From assembly GCA_015179025.1 (NCBI GenBank), contig WHUX01000182.1:43164-107163 (forward strand): DNA of 64,000 nt, given 5' to 3'. A model generated the notes under the pieces. The model was not told the origin of the DNA and did no database searches. It saw only the letters and a list, made by a program, of their open reading frames with translations. Numbering within the stretch: position 1 is the first letter of the stretch; each line of letters starts with the position of its first letter. Shown one piece after another: positions 55,050-64,000 of this stretch. The DNA comes from Terfezia claveryi (Eukaryota > Ascomycota > Pezizomycetes > Pezizales > Pezizaceae). The position numbers were made by a program, and so were the translations under genes.

Positions 55050-57770
55050 AGTATTTGGAAGTACTATCTAGAAGGTCAGATAATGTTGATCTCAATCACA
55101 TGTAAGGGTCAGATGATGGTGCACTGCCTCAGCACTGCCCCAGCACTTCCCCGTTGGAAATATATATAGTCCCCTAAATTTCCCTTCAGTTGGACAGATA
55201 GTTAGAACTCAGAACATAGTTAGAGTACAATCAATATAAAAGTTCCACTAGTTAATTCTCTAAGTGCCTTTGGCACTCCTATACTACTTTATCTATTACA
55301 GTAATCTTATGCTAGTGGTAATAACTTTAATAGTGAAACTGAATAATACACTATTAGTAATCTACTTTGTAGTATATATTACTAGCCTAAGATTATCTAA
55401 TTAGATTGGATCCTTATCTAATCTAATCTGATTGTCTAGTCCCTCTAATAACACTTTACATTTTTTTAACCTAAGAACTTGATTCTTACCTAACTAGAAA
55501 GGCTTAATCAACCTTACCTAATCAACAAAGTTTCTACCAATAAGAGTAGAAACTAGAGACAGTATAAGCATACAGCATTAAGCACAGTAGCACCAAAGTC
55601 TGACAGTCAGCAGTAAGACTATCCTCCAAATAGCAATAGTAATACTATTCAATAAATAGCAACCAGTAAAAGCCTACAATTAGTAGCAAAACAATATAAG
55701 AGAGCAATAATAACTGTATTTAACTGGCAAATACAGAGGAAACAACAAAGTAGTATATATCTACCAATAATAAAGTATTGAGCTATTATATTTAGGGCCC
55801 GTTTGGGCCCATCTCCCTCTATGTTTCAATAATAAGTTATAGGCCAGTCGGGCCTACCTTTTACAACTAGAGTAACAATAGAATATATGTAAGCAAGATA
55901 TACTTAAACAGAAGCTATAGGTTCCATACACCTATAGTTTGCTATAGTAAACTCTAGTACTGCCGCTTGCAGTGGAGAGTTGGTTATGAAGCACGCCACC
56001 TTACTTTACATTTTTTAATAGAACATAGTACTTTATTATTTAAGTCTCAAGTGGTAATAATAGCAAGCTTCTATGAAAAGTAATAGACGTATCTACCTCT
56101 ATTACAATAGTATGAAGTATTATAACTAAACTCAAGACAAAGAGTTTATTATAATAGCTAAAGGTTACAATAAAAAGTACTTGTCAATAGGAAGTTATTA
56201 AGTATACAACTTATACTTCAAGATTTAGATACATATTTAAAGACTTAGTTTCTCTTTGCCAAAGTCAGACTTGGTTTCCCTTCACCAAAGTCAGAACAAT
56301 TGAATTGGTAACTCAATTGTATAGTCCTACATTTTCTGGTAATGTACGACAAACTTAATAACTTGTGTTGGAAAGGTTGGAGGCCTGACTGAACAGTTAT
56401 ATATTATTGTGTGGTATTAACAAATCTTATCAGTATAACAATATATATTTAAAAACAACACCTTGCGATAAGGTAAAACTTTAATATTTAAGAGTGGAAC
56501 TCTCTTTTTTGAAGGAGCCATGTAAGGAAGTCACATTCCATTTCCCAATGAAATGTAACTCCCGTTACATACCAACTTTTAACCTAGTAGAATAAAATAT
56601 TATCAGGCCGCCAGTGTCAGCCGGCAGATGATAATAGTAGGTATAGTAACTCATGTATTTCGTTACAATAATGAGTGTGACTCAATTAGTAAGTCACGCA
56701 GTACTTGTAGTTATATTTCCTAATAGTTTCTGGAAGTTTCTATTATGTTGATTTCAAATCATATAATGGGTCAGATGATGGCGCACTGCCCCAGCACTGC
56801 CCCAGTACTGCACCACTTTGGATAGTATATAGTCCCCTGAATTCCTCTTTGTTGGAGGAGCATTGAAGCTAGTGATAGAGACAGAAACAAAGTAGTAGAT
56901 ATTTACCAATAATAAAGTATTGAGCTATTATATTCAGGGCCCATTTGGGCCCATCTTCCTCTATGTTTCAATAACAAGTTATAGGCCAGTTGGGCCTACC
57001 TTTTACAACTAGAGTGACAATAGAATATATGCAAGTAAGATATACTTAAACAGGAGCTATAGGTTCCGTGCACCTATAGTTTGCTGTAGTAAACTCTAGT
57101 ACTACCACTCGGCAGTAGAGAGTTGGTTATGAAGAACGCCGCCTTACTTTACATTTTTTAATAGAATATAGTACTTTATTATTTAAGTTTCAAGTAGTAA
57201 CAATAGCAAGCTTCTATGAAAAGTAATAGACGTATCTACCTCTATTACAATAGTATAAAGTGTTATAACTAAACTCAAGACAAAGAGTTTATTATAATAG
57301 CTAAAGGTTACAATAAAAAGTACTTGTCAATAGGAAGTTATTAAGTATACAACTTATACTTCATGATTTAGATACATATTTAAAGACTTGGTTCCTCTTT
57401 GCCAAAGTCAGACTTGGTTTCCCTTCATCACAGTCAGAACAATTGAATTAGTAACTCAATTGTATAGTCCCACATTTTCTGGTAATGTGCAACAAACTTA
57501 ATAACTTGTGTTGGAAAGGTTGGAGGCCTGACTGAACAGTTATATATTATTGTGTGGTATCAACAAATCTAATCAGTATAACAACATATATTTAAAAACA
57601 ATATCTTGCGACAAGGTAAAACTTAAATATTTAAACTGAACAATACACTATTAGTAATCTACTTTGTAGTATACATTACTAGCCTAAGATTATCTGATTA
57701 GATTGGATCCTTATCAAATCTAATCTGATTGTCCAGTCCCCCTAACAACACTTTATATTTATACACTATA
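55050..57770 (-). mobile_element. Nested/tandem LTR-like block, same family as the solo LTR at 34450
   Basis: One complete LTR (56521-57153) and pieces of another (about 55080-55190 and 55743-56010) lie on the minus strand. Each LTR's TGTAAAG end is followed on the plus strand by the same 490-bp non-coding segment (56011-56500 and 57154-57640), a direct duplication. A third phrase (ACTGAATAATACACTATTAG.., 55337-55470) recurs at 57640-57770. Together this looks like a collapsed retroelement with duplicated 3' ends, inserted in the copia element. No coding frame was found. Confidence 0.7.
56521..57153 (-). repeat. Complete LTR (633 bp), minus orientation
   Basis: On the plus strand it reads TGTAAGGAAGTCAC .. 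CGCCTTACTTTACA, matching the complement of 34450-35091 along its length. The flanks (AGCCA / TTTTT) do not form a target duplication. The purine-rich ATTAAAAAA just before its minus-strand start could be a polypurine tract. Confidence 0.8.
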
Positions 57771-58449
57771 TATTTCGTATATCTTAGTAACCAAAAAAAC
57801 ATTTAATTTTGGTTTTCACGAAAATTGCCATACAACTATTTATTCATAGTTTAACCAAAGAAAAACCATATATATGACTGAATAACCCTGAATAAATAGA
57901 AAACTTTAGGAAATTTATTTACTTTATGTTAAGGCCTACAAAATCTCTGAAAGTCTAGTAACCTTGGAATATACTAAGAGGTCCTCATGAGAACTTATGA
58001 ATTTACTAAGATAGATCTCTTATCATAACCCTATGAATACGACCTTAATAGCTATAGTCAAAGACTTATGCCTTGTGTCAGTAATAAATGGAAGTTGGTG
58101 ACATGGTACTGAGAAAAGTTAAAGGCAGCAGCTGATGATGCAGGCCAGGAAGAGATAGTTAAGGCCCTAGATGAAGCATTTGAGGGGCTAATAGAGGAGA
58201 TCGGGAGTAGTGATACCAACCTTTTGGAGGCTTAACTCACTTTTTGATTCAAGTTGGATAGTATACTCTATAGTCTGGCTTGTACTAGCCCCTCCCTAAA
58301 TACTACTGAAGGGGTAGTTTAGTTGCTGAAGAGGTTGCACTATTGAATAAACTTTAGTACTGATCACCTTTATGATGGCAGTGTTAAAATTTCGCCAAAA
58401 CCCCACTATATAGCACTTACTTTAGCTGAACATAGTATAGCATTTTAGG
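57771..58449. other. AT-rich; no gene recognised
   Basis: Probably the degenerate region between copia integrase and RT. A short less AT-rich stretch (about 58085-58235) reads on the plus strand as LKAAADDAGQEEIVKALDEAF, acidic and helical, of unknown origin. Confidence 0.35.
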
Positions 58450-60450
58450 ACCCTGGTCATATAAAGCTACCCCTAATTATGTGATGAAAACAATTTCAAT
58501 TACCTATTTGTACTACCAATTTATTTGGGTTTTTTGAGAGGGTATTGAAAGCTTGGCTGTTTATTTGGGCATAAAAAATGTACAAGGTTTTCAGCTAAGA
58601 AATAAACTTTGAATACTCCTAATAAATATTGCGAATTCAACTCGTAGATGAAGTTTTGATCCTGCAGGACGCTTTTCTTTAGGTATATAAATATAACAAG
58701 ATAAACCAAATAGATGGAAGTATAAAGTTTCTGGATTAGAATAATATAAGGCTTCAAATAGGATAATTCCATTGAGAGATGAGTGAAGAAGTTAATTTTA
58801 AATATATACTACTATTGCACAAGCTTCAGCTTATAACTATTGGTCAATATTAATTAACCTAGCTCATATCATAGTCTGAATAGTTTAATTGTAATGTTCT
58901 AGTATGCCATTTGATTTAGAGCTATTAGAGGGAATTGGTTTATATCAAATTGGTTTTTGATTCTAGAGGGTCTTAGTTTTATGATTGATGTATTTTCCTC
59001 TATTGTTTTTCTTGAAACATAGGATTGTAGTAGAGAATTAATGTTCAATCATATTGGTATAGTTTTTAATAGCTAAAAATACTTTATTTTTAGTTTTTAA
59101 GAAGTAAACCCAAACTATTTGTATAAAATGATTAATGAAGGTAATATTGTAGCATATATTGCCATAAAAAGGAACTGGAATAATACTATTTAAGTCACTG
59201 TAGATAATTTCGAAGGATTAAAATATATGAAGACTATGAGTTATTGGTACTTTGTAAGTTGATTTTCCCTATATTAGGAAAGAAAATTGTTTGTTTCCAG
59301 TGTCTCTAGAGATAGTAATGCCACTGAAGACAAGGTATATCTTTACGATTGGCAGAATGTCTCCCAGTATCTCTAGGAGACATTAGGAGACTCTAGGAGA
59401 TATATGTGAGACATTCAGGAGACAACTAGGAGATATAAAAGACATAAAAGATACTAGAGACAACTCTGTCTCCTGGAGACACCACCTAGCATCCTGATGC
59501 CACTTTTTTCTTGCTGATATAAATGCAGGTTGTGCAACTGAATTGGGTAAGAATAGATAGTATAATATATCCATTATAATAAACTGTGGAATCAATTTTT
59601 AATAGGTGTTCTAGAGTATTATACTATTGTTCAAAGGTATTTTTATGAGATTTAAATACTTTTTCTTATATATCTGGTACTTCAATAATATGAGAAAGGC
59701 TATTATAGAACTCTATAACAAGAACTAGACTTTTATTCTTTGTATACAAGTATTTACAATTTCCTTTTACTTCCCATATAAAGCCTTTAGAACAAACTGA
59801 ATTCCATAAACACAAGTTATGACAAAGAGTAGGGACATATAAAATATCCTTTAATACAATTGAATTAACTAAGACATCAGGAAGTAAACAATTCAAATGA
59901 ACTATACCAATTCCTTCTGCTTATAGAATACTATGGCCTATTATATTTACAGTTCCATTATGTATGGAGATTATATCGAATTATCCTATATCATATGACA
60001 TATAAGAACTTGCACAGAAATTAAATTTCCAGGCTAGGGGAGACAAAAAACTAACACTTGTATATGCTTATTCTACAGTTATATGTGTAGCTTCTTGTAT
60101 TAGCTATTATTTCTTAGCATTTTGAACCCTTTTTAAACATCTACATTTAGTCTAAATATGGCCTTTGAATAGAGTTTTATTATATTTCTTACAATAAGTA
60201 CACCACTTTGATTTGATATTTTCTGTGGACTCTTTTGCATTAGATATGCTAGCATTTCTTTTGCGTTTTTTTAGATACTGGAGCTTTAGTATTAATTAGA
60301 ACAAAGTCTACTGAGGTTGCCAATTAATGATTAGTAGCCAGACTATGAAATTTAGACTTCAATTCTATATATATGAGATTGTCTTTAATTGACAAATTAT
60401 CAACTGGATTAGGGTAATACTTAATAAGAGCCCCTACTAAAAAGTCTCTT
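58450..60450 (-). pseudogene. Ty1/copia gag end, pre-integrase and integrase, decayed
   Basis: On the minus strand, a zinc knuckle-like WCTYCKKYNKTLFKGH lies at about 60205. The protease/pre-integrase block follows: VLKDILYVPTLCHNLCLWN and SKGFIWEVKGNCKYLYTKN at 59896-59666. After a dispersed repeat (59278-59520), integrase continues: FEIIYSDL (first Asp, about 59200), ITFINHFIQIVWVYFLKTKNKVFLA, CFKKNNRGKY (second catalytic block, degraded) and SKSNGILEHYN. The post-integrase block at 58772-58521 has LYYSNPETLYFHLFGLSCYIYIPKEKR-like sequence. Stops are dense and typical of RIP. With the RT at 53.4-54.8 kb it probably formed one copia element. Confidence 0.75.
59278..59520. repeat. Dispersed GAGAC-rich repeat, copy 1 (about 243 bp)
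   Basis: GTCTCTAGAGATAGTAATGCCACTG .. TAGGAGACA-rich middle .. GCATCCTGATGCCACTTTTTTC. It recurs in inverse orientation at 62932-63178. This copy interrupts the copia frame between pre-integrase and integrase, so it behaves like a small mobile element. No terminal inverted repeat was recognised. Confidence 0.75.
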
Positions 60451-61189
60451 TTTGCTTTATTAAATCCAAGGAATATATATAGTACTTGTCTATAACTATT
60501 GGCAGGACTGGACCCCCCTTATTAGTATAGTTATTCTCATTTATTTTCATAAATATCGATAAATTTATAAATAGATTTAGTAGGATTGAAGTTAGTAGAA
60601 ATTAAAGTTAAATTATTCTACTATGGAATATAACTAAAGGCATTATTAATATGGTAGGTGTTTTTTAGATAGGTCTAAATAGTCTGAAGGGTTTCAAATT
60701 TAGAGATCTTTTTGAAGATAGGTTTGCTCAAAACTTGTATTAGAATTAATAGTGTATGGACTGAGGTGATTTTTCCCTGCACTGCCTCGCTAAGACTCGC
60801 GCCGACGGCCAAGTTTTGCCCAAGCCTCCAACTCAGTGAGTCGGCTATATGTTGCTCTGAATTACACAGGCCAGCGCCGAGTAGCTGTCGACTACTCACC
60901 AAGCCTTAGTGTCATCTACTGATGCATATTGCTCGACTGGAGGACCAGTTTCTCATATAATTCAGTTCAAATTCAACTGAACACACCACGGATTGCTTGG
61001 ATTAAAGCGATTCGTTTTATGAGAATCAGAGTATACAGAAATTGATGAGGTATCAACGAATGTAATTCACATTAGCACGCAAGGCAGGGTAAGATTATAC
61101 AGGAGAACGACGGAGGAATGGACGGAAGGTTAGCCACTAGTAGAACGTAGTTGAGAAATGGTGGTAAGGATTGAGCGGGAAGGAATAGT
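60451..61189. other. Mixed: AT-rich copia flank, then a GC-richer block
   Basis: From about 60765 composition changes abruptly to GC-rich with CGCCGAGT/GACTCG words (60785-60900). The same words recur at 61375-61490. The block 60765-61560 may be a single insertion in AT-rich DNA. No gene was recognised; the ORF 61572-61072 (minus) follows the tandem repeat. Confidence 0.4.
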
Positions 61190-61325
61190 TCAAGTCCATG
61201 ACAGGAGGAGGAATCTATGACAGGCGGAGCAATCCGTAACAGGAGGACGGATCCATGACAGGAGGACGGATCCATGACAGGAGGATGGATCTGTGACAGG
61301 AGGAGCGATCCGTGACAGATAATGG
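61190..61325. repeat. 19-bp tandem repeat (GACAGGAGGACGGATCCAT)
   Basis: About seven units, with variants GGAGGAATCTAT, GCGGAGCAATCCGT and GATGGATCTGT. Short GC-rich array within the block described at 60765-61560. Confidence 0.85.
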
Positions 61326-62931
61326 AGAAAACACAAAACCAAGACCGAGGTGAAACATGGGTAACTAATTCTTGGCGAGGACTCGGTCGATCACCGAGTA
61401 GTCGCCGAGTTGGCGGCGAGTTGGCTTCAGAGGAATGGGCGTCGGTGCGAGTCGGTACCGAGTAGGAAAAATAGTAGTAGAACTCGCCTCGACTCGAGCC
61501 GATGTGCACACCAAGAATTAAGAGAGCAGATTGAAAGAAAGTAGTATATGCATCTTTTTTTTTTACAGACATATTTTCTGCGAGTATAATACTATCAATA
61601 ATAATAGAGGTAGTTCACATGCTATGAAAAAGCATTTTTATTATGTTTGCCCAGTCTTCATTATTAGTTAAACTAACTAATGGGTTAATATTATTGATTT
61701 TGACAGAGGCTTAATAAAAGTTTTTAAGGATTTTAAAGAGTTAGACTTCTTATTGAAGTTCTCAAGGTTTAAGGATTTGGTAATAATGATTGAGCTATTG
61801 TAGATGCAGTCGCTGGTTGTGGTTGATGTAGAATAGACCGGGCTTATAACCTATTAAAATATAGGTATATGAGATATATACTATATCCAATAGGCAGCAG
61901 TAATTTAACTAAGTATCTAATAAGGGAGAAACTTAGGAATGGATTTAATAGGCTAGTAGAAGATGTTCTGGAGAACGTAGAGGACATTGTGGATCCTGAA
62001 AAGGATGCTGTAGAGCGTGCACTAGAAATGTAGAATATATAGGAGAATATATTGTAGAATATATAAGTGAATGAGATTAATATATGAGCTGATAATATCT
62101 GAAGGAAAGGAATTCCCTTCCTATATATACACGATTCTAGCAAGCTACAGCATAAGCTAGAGTATACTAAATGCATTTAACATAATTACAATATACACAA
62201 CATGTTTGAGTTTATAATAATAAAGTTTGACTAAAGTATAACTCAGAATATAGTTTAATATTTGTTGTAAGTATATGAAATAGAGCTAAAATAGAGTTAT
62301 TGAAGCATGAATAACTTAACTAACAATAGTGTTATACATATGAAAAGCATATAAAAATACTTAATTTATATAAGTATCAGGTACATGATTTGATATATAG
62401 TAGAATATAATTAGCAATAAATAATACATGTATATATAATTTATAGTGTAAGAGAAAGCATTTGAACACATCTTTTAATAATAAGTAGATTACTTTTGGA
62501 AAGATATCAATGCATAGAAGATTATAGAATCTTAGTTTATCTCAATACCAAAATTATTCATAGAGTTATAACTAATAATAAGTAAACCTCCTTATAGATA
62601 CATTTGACTATATTAAAAGTCTTATATCTCTATGAGTTTTACTCCGATTATAGATAGAATTGCAAAATGGAATCAGGAAAAGAGTAGGCCTAGGTAGAAC
62701 CTTAAAACATTAAATCTGGAGAACTTTATGTTTGGCCCTACCTTTAGCCTCTATCTTAAATGCACTTTCTTATAGTATTACTGGACACACTTTGGTCTAA
62801 AGTGTACTCTTTGTCCTTCATTTTTTAGTTATTTTTATTGAATTATTTTCCTTAAGTTCAGGATAATAATCAGTAATTCAGTATAATGCTAGGACTTTAG
62901 AGTAATAGCTAGTATAGCTAGCATATATATA
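61326..62931. other. AT-rich; traces of decayed coding sequence only
   Basis: At about 61945-62030 the plus strand reads NRLVEDVLENVEDIVDPEKDAVERALEM before a stop; I do not recognise it. A poly-T run lies at 61554-61563. Otherwise stops are dense in all frames. Confidence 0.35.
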
Positions 62932-63178
62932 CATCAGTAAGAAAAAAGTAGCATCGGGATGCCAGGTGGTGTCTCCAAGAGACAGGGTTGTCTCTTGTAT
63001 CTTTTGTGTCTTTTATGTCTCTTGGGTATCTCCTGAGTGTCTCTTATGTGTCTCCTGGTGTCTCCCAATGTCTCTAGGAGACACTAGAAGACATTCTACC
63101 AATCGTGAAGACACATCTTGTCTCTAGTGGCATTACTGTCTCTAGAAATACTAGAGACAAACTATTTTCTTTCTTGAT
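62932..63178. repeat. Dispersed GAGAC-rich repeat, copy 2 (inverse of 59278-59520)
   Basis: GAAAAAAGTAGCATCGGGATGCC .. TGTCTCT-rich .. CACTGTCTCTAGAAAT-type end, matching the reverse complement of copy 1 over its length with more differences in the GAGAC-rich middle. Confidence 0.75.
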
Positions 63179-63540
63179 GTATATATATAGTTAGCATATT
63201 AATTTGAGTATAACTATTTAACAATTAATCAGATTCTTATAAAACTTAAACTATAACTCTCTTAATAGTCTATGGACGTTCTATTAGAGTCTTAACTATC
63301 TAGGATGATTATAAACTACTCCGAGGTTCATACCTATTTAATATACTTATTTCAATAGATAAATACTAGAAATGTTTGTATTATACTGCTATGATTGTAT
63401 CTAGAGTCCTTATAGATACTCTAAGGTTATTCCATAAGGGCCCAAGTACCTTTGGTAGAGCTGGATGTTACCTTGTAACAACAAGTATATAAAGCTCATA
63501 CTATTATATTTAATAGTACTAGAGTAATATATAAACACTT
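63179..63540. other. AT-rich; no gene recognised
   Basis: Stops in all frames; no repeat noted. Confidence 0.3.
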
Positions 63541-63950
63541 AAAGTTACTATGATAGTAGGTAACTGATGAGGTAGCAGCTCTAAAAAGGCAAACTGATGG
63601 ATAAGAAGATATAGTAAAGCAGCTAACATCTTCAATCAAAGAGACATTAGATATCCAATAGCAAAAGCTAATAAAAAAGCTTAAAGATAATATGGAAGCA
63701 ATTATAAATATAGCTAAGTTGGAATTTGATACTATAAAAGAAGATGTTAGAAAGCTAAATGAGTGGGCACAGAAGGTATTCAAATAAGAGAAAGATAATC
63801 ATATTTAATATTATAAAACTAATAAAGAATAGATAGAAGAAGTTTTCTACTAATATAGACTTATAAATAAAAGCTTAAAAACCTATAAAAGCAATCACTT
63901 AGCCAACAACATTCATCTAAATGTACTTAATCGATTGATAATAATATTGA
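63541..63950 (+). pseudogene. Decayed coiled-coil coding remnant, unknown (possibly gag N-terminus)
   Basis: One plus-strand frame reads VTDEVAALKRQTDG, stop, EDIVKQLTSSIKETLDIQ, stop, QKLIKKLKDNMEAIINIAK, then EFDTIKEDVRKLNEWAQKVFK before further stops. The pattern is heptad-like and charged, and the stops are TAA/TAG where Gln would fit (TAG in ATCCAATAG). It resembles the N-terminal coiled part of a retroelement gag, but no diagnostic domain is present within the window. Confidence 0.4.
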
Positions 63951-64000
63951 AGATTTTATTATCTATAGTACTTGAATAAGTCTAGTACTACCTCCACTAC

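Overview
The window looks like repeat-rich nuclear DNA of a filamentous ascomycete (Pezizomycotina). The evidence is the set of element families present: a Tad1-like LINE, Fot/pogo transposases, Ty3 chromoviruses, Ty1/copia and a Plavaka/CACTA-like transposase. Two genes carry short fungal-type introns (GT..CTAAC/CTAAT..AG). Old copies carry the stop codons and transitions expected of RIP (CAG to TAG, CGA to TGA, TGG to TAG/TGA). No species can be named from the sequence alone. I see no rRNA gene, no convincing tRNA gene and no CRISPR array.

Layout. 1-4506 (minus): 5' part of a decayed Tad1-like LINE (ORF1 with a zinc knuckle; endonuclease; start of RT), running off the left edge. 4852-5489: 3' fragment of a pogo transposase. 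6238-10003: a giant inverted repeat with arms of about 1.6 kb, each holding a 23-bp GC-rich array, around a 36-bp AT-rich array. 10198-12861: a Fot/pogo element with 40-bp terminal repeats and a broken transposase. 13422-15253 (minus): apparently intact gene for a fungal PD-(D/E)XK nuclease-like protein. 15254-18170: non-coding, tandem repeats. 18179-19813 and 39842-41476: two 1635-bp non-autonomous hAT-like elements in opposite orientation, each with an 8-bp target duplication. 20543-21390: two small foldbacks. 23083-24449 (minus): apparently intact four-exon HNH nuclease-like gene. 24978-28430: a pogo transposase split by a 2.0-kb TA-flanked element. 30003-34449: a RIP-like-mutated Ty3 gag-pol, cut by a solo LTR at 34450-35091. 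35720-38752 (minus): Plavaka-like transposase remains. 42539-47169 (minus): decayed chromovirus with gag-like zinc knuckles between RNase H and integrase. 47170-53354: a young LTR chromovirus with an intact gag and a frameshifted pol. 53355-60450 (minus): a decayed copia element interrupted by a nested LTR block. 60600-64000: AT-rich repeats and remnants.

How it fits together. Only two genes look like host genes (PD-(D/E)XK-like and HNH-like), and both sit alone among transposons. The rest is a layered record of insertions. AT-rich, stop-riddled old elements (30-34 kb, 53-64 kb) are invaded by younger, GC-richer ones (47-53 kb). Several insertions can be ordered because target duplications are still visible. 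The 47-53 kb element lacks such a duplication and joins two elements that are each truncated in mid-ORF, which suggests ectopic recombination.

All calls come from reading the sequence and translations by eye. Family names rest on recognised motifs and no database search was run.
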